Shown piece after piece: positions 1-7,237 of a DNA stretch of 57,413 nucleotides. Both the position numbers and the translations under genes were made by a program. Each line of letters begins with the position of its first letter. The stretch's first letter is position 1. The notes below the pieces were generated by a model. That model worked only from the letters and a program-made list of their open reading frames with translations. It was not told where the DNA came from and made no database searches. Origin of the DNA: Chitinophagaceae bacterium (GTDB lineage Bacteria > Bacteroidota > Bacteroidia > Chitinophagales > Chitinophagaceae); contig CANCSS010000012.1 of assembly GCA_947380905.1 (NCBI GenBank), positions 1 to 57,413 on the forward strand, read 5' to 3'.

Positions 1-6
1 TTTTAT

Positions 7-1890
7 ATGAAACTATTTTCAAAAAACCTAAACGCAGACGCACAGGAATTCGATGGCGCTACAGCTGTTGAAGCAACTGCGATACCAAAAGCACCTGAAC
101 CAATTATTGAAACAGCGCATGACGATTTTGACTGGAGCGTTGACAAACGCAACGTAAGTCATTATGCAGAAGCGGAAAGAGTAAAGTATGATAAAGTGTA
201 TGATGGCACTTTCGTACAAATTTCTGACGGAGAAATTATGAATGGATTAGTAGTTGCTTTAACTAAAACAGATGTGGTAGTAAACATTGGTTTTAAAAGT
301 GATGGTCTAGTTTCATTAAATGAATTCCGTGACACCAATGGTGTTAAAACTGGCGATACCGTAGAGGTAATGGTGGTAGAAAAAGAAGACCGCGATGGCA
401 ATCTTCATTTAAGCCGTAAGAGTGCTCGTATTTACCGTGCTTGGGAAAGAATTATGGAAGTACATAAAACTGGCGAAGTGGTTACCGGTTTAGTAACAAG
501 CAAAACTAAAGGTGGATTAATCGTTGATGTATTTGGTATGGAAACTTTCTTACCAGGTTCTCAAATTGATGTGAAACCAGTTACAGATTATGATCAATTC
601 GTAGGAAAAACAATGGAGTTTAAAGTAGTTAAGATTAACGAGACTATTAAGAACGCTGTTGTATCACATAAAGCATTAATTGAAAGCGATATTGAAGCAC
701 AACGTGCCGAAATCATGAGTAAATTAGAGAAAGGACAAGTCTTAGAAGGGGTGGTTAAAAACATCACTGACTTTGGTGCGTTTATGGACTTAGGTGGATT
801 AGATGGTTTATTGTATATCACTGATATTTCTTGGGGTAGAATTTCTCATCCAAGTGAAGTGGTTAAATTAGACCAAAAAATTCAAGTGGTAGTATTAGAC
901 TTTGATGATGACAAAAAACGTATCAGCTTAGGTTTAAAACAATTGACTCCACACCCTTGGGATGTATTACCAGAAGTGTTATCTGAAGGTAGTGTTGTAA
1001 AAGGTAAAGTAGTGAATATCGAAGACTACGGTGCTTTCTTAGAAATTCAACCAGGAGTAGAAGGTTTGGTACACGTATCTGAAATTACTTGGGCGAATAC
1101 ACCTATCAATGCAAAAGAATTCTTCAAATTAGGAGATGAGCATGAAGCGAAAGTAGTCACTTTGGATAAAGATGCACGTAAGATGAGTTTGAGCATTAAA
1201 CAAATGTCTCAAGATCCTTGGAGCTCTATCGATAATAAATTCCCAGAAAACAGCAAACACAAAGGGCTTGTAAAAAATATCACTCCTTACGGTGTGTTTA
1301 TTGAATTAGAATCAGGCATTGGTGGAATGATTCACATCAGCGATTTAAGTTGGTTGAAGCGTTTCAATCACCCATCTGAATATGTGAAAGTGGGAGAGTC
1401 TATCGATATCAAAATTTTAAACATTGATAAAGAAAATAGAAAGTTACAATTAGGTCATAAGCAATTAGAAGAAGATCCTTGGAATGCATTAGAGCAAACA
1501 TTTGCTATTGGATCTATTCATGAAGGAACCATTGTTCGTAAAGACGACAAAGGGGCTATTGTACAATTGCCACATGGCTTAGAAGGATTTGCACCTAATC
1601 GTCATTTAGCTAAAGAAGATGGTAAACAAGTTCAAGCGGAAGAAACAGCGAAGTTTATGGTGATCGAATTTGATCGCAATGAAAAACGTATTGTAGTAAG
1701 CCATGCTAGAATTTGGGAACAAGCTATTACAGAAGAAAAAGAAGTAGCTAAGAAAGAAGCTAAGGTAGAAACAGAAAAAACCAAAAAAGCAGTTAAAACA
1801 ATCCAAGCTAAAGTAGAGAAATCTACCTTGGGTGATTTAGGTGCATTGGCTGAAATCAAGGCTAAAATGGACGAAAATAACGCTGGTTAA
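7..1890 (+). CDS. rpsA: 30S ribosomal protein S1
   Basis: Binds mRNA on the small ribosomal subunit through repeated S1 (OB-fold) domains. The 627-residue protein shows about six consecutive S1 repeats from roughly residue 65 to 570; the third to fifth carry the typical GAF(M/L) and GL(L/V)(Y/H)(I/V)S-type strands. A Lys/Glu-rich tail follows. The length fits Bacteroidota S1, which has a long acidic N-terminus. The ATG at 7 has no in-frame stop between it and the window edge, so the true start could lie further left. A strong hairpin at 1924-1957 ends the transcript. Identification is secure; only the start is uncertain. Confidence 0.96.
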   Translation: MKLFSKNLNADAQEFDGATAVEATAIPKAPEPIIETAHDDFDWSVDKRNVSHYAEAERVKYDKVYDGTFVQISDGEIMNGLVVALTKTDVVVNIGFKSDGLVSLNEFRDTNGVKTGDTVEVMVVEKEDRDGNLHLSRKSARIYRAWERIMEVHKTGEVVTGLVTSKTKGGLIVDVFGMETFLPGSQIDVKPVTDYDQFVGKTMEFKVVKINETIKNAVVSHKALIESDIEAQRAEIMSKLEKGQVLEGVVKNITDFGAFMDLGGLDGLLYITDISWGRISHPSEVVKLDQKIQVVVLDFDDDKKRISLGLKQLTPHPWDVLPEVLSEGSVVKGKVVNIEDYGAFLEIQPGVEGLVHVSEITWANTPINAKEFFKLGDEHEAKVVTLDKDARKMSLSIKQMSQDPWSSIDNKFPENSKHKGLVKNITPYGVFIELESGIGGMIHISDLSWLKRFNHPSEYVKVGESIDIKILNIDKENRKLQLGHKQLEEDPWNALEQTFAIGSIHEGTIVRKDDKGAIVQLPHGLEGFAPNRHLAKEDGKQVQAEETAKFMVIEFDRNEKRIVVSHARIWEQAITEEKEVAKKEAKVETEKTKKAVKTIQAKVEKSTLGDLGALAEIKAKMDENNAG

Positions 1891-1923
1891 TCCCTTGCGC
1901 TATTTGGTTATTATACATTGAAG

Positions 1924-1957
1924 TTGGTCTCTTTATGCAAGTAAAGAGACCAATTTT
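1924..1957 (+). terminator. Intrinsic terminator after rpsA
   Basis: Perfect 12-bp inverted repeat TTGGTCTCTTTA / TAAAGAGACCAA (1924-1935 and 1942-1953) with a 6-nt loop, followed by TTTT. It lies 33 bases after the rpsA stop. Confidence 0.85.
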
Positions 1958-1989
1958 ATAACCAGCTTTCCCTGATTTCAAATAGGATC

Positions 1990-2067
1990 AGAACTAAAAT
2001 AGCCAAGAAAAGGATTTTTTTGCTATTTCTTAACGCAGGAGGTTTCATTCGGAACCTTTTTAGTTCT
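1990..2067 (+). other. Possible three-way-junction RNA fold between rpsA and bamD
   Basis: Three nested inverted repeats are visible. The outer stem is AGAACT (1990-1995) with AGTTCT (2062-2067). One inner arm is AAATAGC (1997-2003) with GCTATTT (2022-2028). The other is AGGTTTC (2040-2046) with GGAACCT (2051-2057), loop ATTC, followed by T5. It sits just upstream of the predicted bamD promoter. It could be a small structured RNA, a second terminator, or chance folding in AT-rich DNA. Confidence 0.3.
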
Positions 2068-2085
2068 AAATTGCTGAATATTAGT

Positions 2086-2093
2086 TAATTTTG
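2086..2093 (+). promoter_or_regulatory. Predicted -7 element of bamD promoter
   Basis: TAATTTTG matches the Bacteroidota -7 consensus TAnnTTTG exactly. It ends nine bases before the bamD ATG. No clear -33 TTTG is seen at the usual distance. Confidence 0.5.
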
Positions 2094-2102
2094 CCACCCT
2101 GT

Positions 2103-2897
2103 ATGAATAGAATATTTGTTGTTTTTTGTGTTGTTTTAGCTTTGACTTCCTGTACTTCAAAATTTCAAAAAATTTTAAAGAATAAGGATACTGACTATAA
2201 GGTTAAAATGGCAGAAAAGTATTTTAACGAGAAAAAATACAGCAACGCACAGCAGCTCTTTGAATCGGTTATGCCATTTGTGAAAGGAACTCCTAGATAC
2301 GAGGAGTTGTATTTAAAGTTTGCGAATTCTTATTATTATGATAAGGATTATCAAAACGCAGAAAATTTATTTAAAACTTTCGTAGAGTATTTTCCAAATA
2401 GCGTAAAAACGGAGGAAGTTGAATTTATGCGTGCTTACACGTATTATAAACGTTCTCCTAAAGCTGAATTAGATCAGACCACTACCAACAGAACCATTCA
2501 ATTAATGCAAGCATTTATTGATGGTCATCCCACCAGCAAGAAAGCAAAGGAAGCTGCTGAAGTAATTGATGCATGTCGTGCTAAGTTAGAATTGAAAGAT
2601 TACAATACAGCTACGCTGTACTATAATTTAACTTTATATCGAGCAGCAGCCATCTCTTATGGATTGATGTCTGATGGATACCCTGATTCGAAAAAGTCCG
2701 ATAAGTATAAACTATTAACAGTAGATTCTTATTTTAAGTTTGCTGAAAATAGCTATGTAGATAAACAAAAAGAAAGATTTGAGAAAGTGATTGTTGAATA
2801 CAATGATTTTTTGGACCGATTTAGCGAAAGTCCATTGTTAAAAGACGCTAAAAAAATTAAGACGGAAACCGATAACTATTTAAATAAATTAAAATGA
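2103..2897 (+). CDS. bamD: Outer membrane assembly lipoprotein BamD
   Basis: Predicted TPR lipoprotein of the BAM complex, which inserts beta-barrel proteins into the outer membrane. The start is set at ATG 2103; an upstream in-frame TTG at 2091 overlaps the predicted -7 element and is unlikely. The N-terminus is a short hydrophobic signal ending in the lipobox LTSC with Cys at residue 17. TPR-like helices follow, including the pattern AEKYFNEKKYSNAQQLFESV near residue 40 and DYQNAENLFKTFVEYFPNS near residue 90. The total of 264 residues fits the family. The stop overlaps the next start by four bases (ATGA), indicating translational coupling with the omega-like gene. Confidence 0.9.
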   Translation: MNRIFVVFCVVLALTSCTSKFQKILKNKDTDYKVKMAEKYFNEKKYSNAQQLFESVMPFVKGTPRYEELYLKFANSYYYDKDYQNAENLFKTFVEYFPNSVKTEEVEFMRAYTYYKRSPKAELDQTTTNRTIQLMQAFIDGHPTSKKAKEAAEVIDACRAKLELKDYNTATLYYNLTLYRAAAISYGLMSDGYPDSKKSDKYKLLTVDSYFKFAENSYVDKQKERFEKVIVEYNDFLDRFSESPLLKDAKKIKTETDNYLNKLK

Positions 2898-3238
2898 GTA
2901 AACTAAGAAGAAACATGGGCGCCAACACCCCTTCTGTTGTTGAAACAAAAAATTTGAAAGCTTTGAAAGATAAGACTGGTAATTTGTATGAATCCATTTC
3001 TATTATTTCTAGAAGAGCCAATCAAATTAACATTTCTGTTAGAGAAGAATTGCATTCTAAGTTAGAAGAATTTGCTAGCCATACCGATAGTTTGGAAGAA
3101 ATTCATGAAAATAAAGAGCAAATTGAAATCTCTAAGGCTTATGAGCGTATGCCTAATCCAGCGATTTTGGCTACTGCCGAGTTTATTGAGGATAAGATTT
3201 ATTACCGTAAAAACGAGGAGACCGACTTATTCCGTTAA
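2894..3238 (+). CDS. rpoZ: RNA polymerase omega-like (Rpb6) subunit
   Basis: Small RNA polymerase subunit of the Rpb6/omega type that helps assemble the core enzyme. The 114-residue protein has the Bacteroidota pattern: a segment NLYESISIISRRANQI near residue 30, which resembles the omega helix that contacts the beta-prime subunit, followed by a charged helix with SLEEIHENKEQIEISKAYE. It overlaps bamD by four bases. In many Bacteroidota bamD, this gene, coaBC, porD and recN sit together; here a terminator follows directly and coaBC is absent from the site. Confidence 0.85.
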   Translation: MSKLRRNMGANTPSVVETKNLKALKDKTGNLYESISIISRRANQINISVREELHSKLEEFASHTDSLEEIHENKEQIEISKAYERMPNPAILATAEFIEDKIYYRKNEETDLFR

Positions 3239-3256
3239 TTTTTTGATACGAGTTAT

Positions 3257-3295
3257 AAAAACGTCCCGAAATGAACTTTCAATCGGGACGTTTTT
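3257..3295 (+). terminator. Intrinsic terminator after rpoZ
   Basis: Inverted repeat AAAAACGTCCCGA (3257-3269) and TCGGGACGTTTTT (3283-3295), perfect over 13 bases, with a T tract inside the right arm. It separates the bamD-rpoZ unit from porD and, being symmetrical, could act on both strands. Confidence 0.85.
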
Positions 3296-3323
3296 GTATT
3301 TTAGAGAACCAATAACTAAATAG

Positions 3324-4247
3324 ATGCAGCCAAAGTTTGTTTATATATTTTTAATAGGCTTATTGCTTTCTACTACTTTGTATTCGCAAGAATTGAATGC
3401 AACTATTTCCATTCAATCTAGTAAGGTAGAAAATCAAGTAGATCCCAAATTGTTTACACAATTACAAACCCAATTAAAGGATTTTATTAATCAAAGAAAG
3501 TGGTCATCGGATGTGTTTGCTGCAGAGGAGAAAATAGACTGTAGTTTTTTTATCACTATTGAATCTGTATTGTCTCCCGGAGTTTTTGACACAAAGTTAA
3601 GTGTGGTTTCTAACAGGCCAGTTTACAATGCGGCGTATGCCAGCTCTTTGTTAAATATGCAGGATGCTAATTTTGTATTTAAATACCAATTGGCGCAACC
3701 CATTGAATTCAATGAAAATAGGGTACAAGGATCGGATCCTTTAGCTGCAAATTTAACCGCTACCATAGCCTATTATATTTATGTAATTCTTGGACTTGAT
3801 TATGATTCATTCGCCTCAAAAGGAGGGTTGCCTTACTTTGAAAAAGCACTTAATATTGTTAACAATGCACCTGAAGGCGCTGGAATCTCCGGATGGAAAT
3901 CTTATGATGGTCAAAGAAACAGATATATTCTTATTGATAATTTTACCAAAACTGGTGCCGATAAAATTCATGATGTAATTTATAGTTATTATAGAAATGG
4001 GTTAGATGCCATGTCAGAAAAACCTGAATTAGCCAAAGGAGCATTGTTGAATGCATTAATGAGTTTTCAGGAAATCCATGAAGCTAGTTCCAATTCTATG
4101 GCAGTGCCAATTTTAATGCAAGGAAAATATGCTGAAATTGTAGGCGTTTTTAATACAGCAGACAAAAGCATGAAGAAGCAATTAATAACGACTTTATCAT
4201 CCATTGATATTTCTAATATTAATAAGTATAAAGAAAAATTAGAATGA
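3324..4247 (+). CDS. porD: Type IX secretion protein PorD (DUF4835)
   Basis: DUF4835 family protein, associated with the type IX secretion machinery that exports proteins across the outer membrane of Bacteroidota. The 307-residue protein has an N-terminal signal peptide ending near LLSTTLYSQ, then family hallmarks: ELNATISIQSSKVENQ, IDCSFFITIESV near residue 70, SNRPVYNAAYASS, and YYIYVILGLDYDSF with GG(L)PYFEKA near residues 150-175. The length is typical. The stop overlaps the next gene by four bases. The assignment rests on recalled family features, not on a search. Confidence 0.85.
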   Translation: MQPKFVYIFLIGLLLSTTLYSQELNATISIQSSKVENQVDPKLFTQLQTQLKDFINQRKWSSDVFAAEEKIDCSFFITIESVLSPGVFDTKLSVVSNRPVYNAAYASSLLNMQDANFVFKYQLAQPIEFNENRVQGSDPLAANLTATIAYYIYVILGLDYDSFASKGGLPYFEKALNIVNNAPEGAGISGWKSYDGQRNRYILIDNFTKTGADKIHDVIYSYYRNGLDAMSEKPELAKGALLNALMSFQEIHEASSNSMAVPILMQGKYAEIVGVFNTADKSMKKQLITTLSSIDISNINKYKEKLE

Positions 4248-4585
4248 GAAACAGCATCCTAATAAGCTTATTGATCTTGGCCAGTTGTAAGTCGGGCCAA
4301 CAAAAAATTGAAAAATTGGACATCAATACCATGAAAGTGGTGGTGTGGCAGTTGATGGAGGCCGATGATTACTATACCAGAGTTTCTTTATTAGATAGCA
4401 CTTGGAGGCTTCAGAGGAAGAATGTTGAAATGTACCAGCAAGTGTTTGATTTAAATAAAGTAGATAGGGTAGTTTTTAACAATACCATCAATTATTTAGA
4501 GCGACATCCTATTGAATTTAAGCGCTTGATGGACTCCGTGAATGAAGTTTCGAAAAGAGAAAAAAATATACAAAGGCTTCATTAA
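4244..4585 (+). CDS. Small DUF4296-like lipoprotein
   Basis: A 113-residue protein with a lipoprotein signal (SLLILASC, Cys at residue 15) and a mostly helical mature part. The segment with VVVWQLMEADDYYTRVS, the QVFDLNKVDRVVFNNTINYL stretch and a following HP(I)EFKRLMDSV match the layout of DUF4296, whose members carry a helix, a YxxVF-type helix and a HPxxF/Y motif. The function is unknown. It is translationally coupled to porD through an ATGA overlap, so it may act in the same envelope process, but that is inference from position only. Confidence 0.65.
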   Translation: MRNSILISLLILASCKSGQQKIEKLDINTMKVVVWQLMEADDYYTRVSLLDSTWRLQRKNVEMYQQVFDLNKVDRVVFNNTINYLERHPIEFKRLMDSVNEVSKREKNIQRLH

Positions 4586-4612
4586 ATAACAGAAATAGTC
4601 GTGAAACAATTC

Positions 4613-4620
4613 TACTTTTG
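4613..4620 (+). promoter_or_regulatory. Predicted -7 element of peroxiredoxin promoter
   Basis: TACTTTTG matches TAnnTTTG exactly and lies 42 bases before the peroxiredoxin ATG at 4663. No convincing -33 element is seen. Confidence 0.45.
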
Positions 4621-4662
4621 TTTTGCAAAATTTTAAAATTAATAAATAAAAATAAAATACAA

Positions 4663-5136
4663 ATGAGCAATTTAACTGGCCATCCAGCCCCGGCTTTCAC
4701 CCTTTTTGATACCGATAAAAAAGCAACTAATTTGGCCGATTTCAAAGGTCAAAATGTAGTTGTATTATTTTTCCCATTGGCTTTCACAGGTGTATGTACT
4801 GCCGAATTGTGTAGCATCAGAGACAATATAGCTACTTACAATACTGCCAACGCGCAAGTATTGGCTATTTCTGTTGACTCTTTATTTACCTTGGGTAAAT
4901 TTAAGGAAGAGCAAAAATTGAATTTTCCATTGTTAAGTGATTTCAATAAAACAACCATCGCATCCTATGGCGTTAAGTATGATGTATTTCCTGCTTTTGA
5001 AATGCAAGGTGTAAGTAAGCGTGCCGCTTTTGTGATCGATAAAGAAGGGGTTGTTCAATATGAGGAAGTTTGCGCTACACCAGGCGACTTACCTAATTTT
5101 GAAGCCATTCAAACTACATTGAATAAATTGAACTGA
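4663..5136 (+). CDS. Peroxiredoxin (AhpC/TSA family, AhpE-like)
   Basis: Thiol peroxidase that reduces hydrogen and organic peroxides. The start is ATG 4663 (MSNLTGHPAP), because an upstream in-frame TTG at 4618 falls inside the predicted promoter. The 157-residue protein has a thioredoxin-like fold with the peroxidatic motif FPLAFTGVCTAELC: Cys45 is the expected peroxidatic Cys and Cys50 a possible partner. The Arg of CSIRDN follows as in the family. The pattern PLAFTGxC resembles the one-cysteine AhpE group. It is probably a single-gene transcript ending in the hairpin array at 5199-5319. Confidence 0.88.
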   Translation: MSNLTGHPAPAFTLFDTDKKATNLADFKGQNVVVLFFPLAFTGVCTAELCSIRDNIATYNTANAQVLAISVDSLFTLGKFKEEQKLNFPLLSDFNKTTIASYGVKYDVFPAFEMQGVSKRAAFVIDKEGVVQYEEVCATPGDLPNFEAIQTTLNKLN

Positions 5137-5198
5137 AAAGTTGCTTCGTGCTAATTTTTATAAAATATAAAATTATCACTCCGCTCACTAATTATTTT

Positions 5199-5230
5199 AA
5201 AATGCCTCCCGAGAACTCGGGAGGCATTTT
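5199..5230 (+). terminator. Perfect 15-bp bidirectional terminator
   Basis: AAAATGCCTCCCGAG, loop AA, CTCGGGAGGCATTTT: a perfect palindromic hairpin flanked by A and T runs, able to work in both directions between the convergent peroxiredoxin and RlmI genes. Confidence 0.88.
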
Positions 5231-5234
5231 GTTT

Positions 5235-5274
5235 AAATTGTTAGGGCTTTATAAAATATAAGCCCTAACAATTT
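5235..5274. repeat. Hairpin repeat with GGGCTT...AAGCCC stem
   Basis: AAATTGTTAGGGCTT (5235-5249) pairs perfectly with AAGCCCTAACAATTT (5260-5274) across a 10-nt AT loop. The 22-base core GCTTTATAAAATATAAGCCCTA at 5246-5267 recurs at 5350-5371, and a weaker TTATAAAATATAA match lies near 5159-5171. It may be a decayed terminator or a small interspersed hairpin. Confidence 0.6.
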
Positions 5275-5291
5275 TGCCTCTTATGATTTTT

Positions 5292-5319
5292 AAAATGCCC
5301 CGAGTACTCGAGGCATTTT
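5292..5319. terminator. Second bidirectional terminator hairpin
   Basis: AAAATGCCCCGAG, loop TA, CTCGAGGCATTTT: a 13-bp stem with one mismatch, ending in TTTT on either strand. It resembles the hairpin at 5199-5230 with a changed centre, as if one copy derived from the other. Confidence 0.7.
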
Positions 5320-5323
5320 GTTT

Positions 5324-5349
5324 TTATACTGTTAGCTTATACTGTTAGC
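5324..5349. repeat. Tandem 13-bp direct repeat
   Basis: TTATACTGTTAGC occurs twice back to back (5324-5336 and 5337-5349), immediately before the second copy of the GCTTTATAAAATATAAGCCCTA repeat at 5350-5371. Confidence 0.7.
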
Positions 5350-5377
5350 GCTTTATAAAATATAAGCCCTATCTGTT

Positions 5378-6553
5378 TTAACGATCACCTACTTCTACTA
5401 TTAAAAACTTCAAGTAGTGGGTATTCTCTAATCCCCAAATAATAGGGTGGTCGCTGGATTGGGTTTGATAAGTGACTTGTCGTATTCTTTTTTTAGCATC
5501 CCAGGCGGCCATTTGTATGGTCTCTAAAAATAATGCTGGGCTAACCAAGTTGGTGCAGCTGGATGTAACTAAAAAACCTCCATTTCTAATCATTTGCATG
5601 CCTCTTAAATTAATTTCCTTGTAACCTGTTACTGCTTTGTCAATACTATTTCTGCTTTTTGTAAATGCAGGTGGGTCTAACATTACCACATCGTATTTGC
5701 GCCCTTCCTTTCCCCATTTCTTTAAAACGTCAAAGGCATTCATGGCTTCAAATTTCACAATATGGTCTAGTTTATTTAAAACAGCATTTTTGTTGGCTTG
5801 TGCCACTGCACTTTCTGAAATGTCAATACCTAAAACCGATTTTGCACCATAATGGGCTGCATGAATTTCAAAAGTACCGGTATAGGTAAACGCACCCAAT
5901 ACATCGGCACCTTGTACTAATTTTTGGATGGCCCTACGATTGTCTTGTTGGTCTAAAAAATAACCTGTCTTTTGTCCGTTCTCAACATCCACATAAAATT
6001 GCAATTCATTTTCATGTATGATTATTTCTGTTGGAAATGGGTCAGATAAAAATCCTTTTTGTTGCACCATGCCTTCTAATTCTCTTACAGGCACATCATT
6101 TCTTTCATAAATCCCTTTGGGTTTAAAAATAGTTTGTATGGCTGTTACGATAGCGTCTTTCCATTTTTCAATTCCTAAGGATAAGGTTTGTAGTACAAAA
6201 TAATCATTGAATTTGTCAATGATCAATGCCGGAAGACCATCGGCTTCTCCAAAAACCAAACGGCAATTTTCAACATACCCCATTTTTTGTCTATAGTCCC
6301 ATGCTGCTTTGATTTTTTTATGGAAAAAAGAAGGGTCAATTTCTTCTCTTTTTCGAGTCAATAAACGAATAATAATTTGAGAATTGGGGTTGATATAGCC
6401 ACGGCCTGCCAATTGCCCATCAAAAAAATAGACTTCCACAATGTCCCCCGGTTCAATCGGCCCCGCAATCCGGTCCACTTCGTTATTGTAAATCCAGGGG
6501 TGGCCAAGGGCAATCCTGGGGTTGATCTTTTTATTTAAATACACCTTTGTCAT
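5378..6553 (-). CDS. RlmI-like 23S rRNA methyltransferase
   Basis: Class I SAM-dependent rRNA (cytosine-C5) methyltransferase of the RlmI family. The 391-residue protein starts with a PUA RNA-binding domain (residues 1-70, containing RIALGHPWIYNNEV and GRGYINPNSQI). A family-typical middle region contains NGQKTGYFLDQQDNR near residue 195, and the Rossmann core has DVLGAFTYTGTFEIHAA, VLGIDISESAVAQA and VMLDPPAFTKS. The catalytic Cys is expected in VTSSCTNL near residue 335. A -7 element (6558-6565, minus strand) ends four bases before the ATG, suggesting a near-leaderless mRNA. E. coli RlmI modifies C1962; the same site here is inferred. Confidence 0.85.
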   Translation of the reverse strand: MTKVYLNKKINPRIALGHPWIYNNEVDRIAGPIEPGDIVEVYFFDGQLAGRGYINPNSQIIIRLLTRKREEIDPSFFHKKIKAAWDYRQKMGYVENCRLVFGEADGLPALIIDKFNDYFVLQTLSLGIEKWKDAIVTAIQTIFKPKGIYERNDVPVRELEGMVQQKGFLSDPFPTEIIIHENELQFYVDVENGQKTGYFLDQQDNRRAIQKLVQGADVLGAFTYTGTFEIHAAHYGAKSVLGIDISESAVAQANKNAVLNKLDHIVKFEAMNAFDVLKKWGKEGRKYDVVMLDPPAFTKSRNSIDKAVTGYKEINLRGMQMIRNGGFLVTSSCTNLVSPALFLETIQMAAWDAKKRIRQVTYQTQSSDHPIIWGLENTHYLKFLIVEVGDR

Positions 6554-6557
6554 GGCA

Positions 6558-6565
6558 CAAATATA
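6558..6565 (-). promoter_or_regulatory. Predicted -7 element of RlmI-like gene
   Basis: On the minus strand the bases read TATATTTG, an exact TAnnTTTG match, four bases before the ATG at 6553. Transcription would start at or within a few bases of the start codon. Confidence 0.5.
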
Positions 6566-6616
6566 GGCCCCAAATGAGTGACAACTTGTGCCTATTTTAG
6601 AGCGTTTTCTGTCAAT

Positions 6617-6649
6617 TTTGCTCTAATTATTGCTTTGGCAATATTTTTG
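6617..6649 (+). promoter_or_regulatory. Full Bacteroidota promoter of grpE-dnaJ
   Basis: TTTG at 6617-6620 and TATTTTTG at 6642-6649 are separated by 21 bases, an exact match to the Bacteroidota sigma-A pattern TTTG-N19-21-TAnnTTTG. It argues for the grpE start at 6668 rather than the upstream GTG at 6578. No CIRCE-type inverted repeat was noticed. Confidence 0.75.
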
Positions 6650-6667
6650 GGAGATATTTGTAACAAT

Positions 6668-7228
6668 ATGAAAACTATGGAAGAAAAAGACATCGACATG
6701 AACGAACCAACTATACCGGCCCAAAATGAGGCCGAAAATACCCCCGAAACGGCTCCGGAGGAAGCAGCAGCACCTATAAGTGAACTAGATCAAATGAAGG
6801 CAGATTTGGCCGAACAAAAGGACAAATATCTACGTTTAATGGCCGAATTTGAAAACTTTAGAAGAAGAACGGCCAAGGAAAGATTAGACTTGATTCAAAC
6901 GGCTGGAAAAGACGTTATTGTTGCTATGTTGGATGTGATGGATGATTGCGATAGAGCAGAAAAACAATTAAATAGTGCTGATGATTTTGCAGTGCAAAAA
7001 GAAGGCATTCAACTCGTATTTAATAAAGTGCGATCCACTTTACAAGCAAAAGGCGTTACTGCGATGGAAAGTATCGACAAAGATTTTAATGTAGAAATGC
7101 ATGAAGCCATTACCGAAGTTCCAGTAACAGAGGAATCAAAAAAAGGAAAAGTGGTAGATGAAATAACAAAAGGCTATTTATTAAATGATAAAATTATCCG
7201 CTTTGCAAAAGTGGTAGTTGGAAAATAA
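6668..7228 (+). CDS. grpE: Nucleotide exchange factor GrpE
   Basis: Co-chaperone that releases ADP from DnaK. The start is ATG 6668 (MKTMEEKD), giving 186 residues; the longer frame from GTG 6578 would begin upstream of the promoter at 6617-6649. The N-terminus is acidic and disordered, followed by the long dimerising helix (QKDKYLRLMAEFENFRRRTAKER near residues 55-80) and the beta-wing domain near the C-terminus with FNVEMHEAITEVPV and DKIIRFAKVVVGK. dnaJ follows after nine bases, forming a heat-shock operon without dnaK in the window. Confidence 0.95.
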   Translation: MKTMEEKDIDMNEPTIPAQNEAENTPETAPEEAAAPISELDQMKADLAEQKDKYLRLMAEFENFRRRTAKERLDLIQTAGKDVIVAMLDVMDDCDRAEKQLNSADDFAVQKEGIQLVFNKVRSTLQAKGVTAMESIDKDFNVEMHEAITEVPVTEESKKGKVVDEITKGYLLNDKIIRFAKVVVGK

Positions 7229-7237
7229 ATTAACACT

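Noticed and set aside
2091..2102. TTG start for bamD four codons upstream
   Set aside because: It overlaps the -7 element, and ATG 2103 gives a clean lipoprotein signal.
5199..5230. Perfect palindrome considered as an attachment or recombination site
   Set aside because: Flanking A and T runs and its position between convergent genes fit a bidirectional terminator better, and no recombinase is present.
6578..6667. GTG-initiated N-terminal extension of grpE with a hydrophobic stretch
   Set aside because: The perfect promoter at 6617-6649 lies inside it, and GrpE is a soluble protein that starts normally at ATG 6668.
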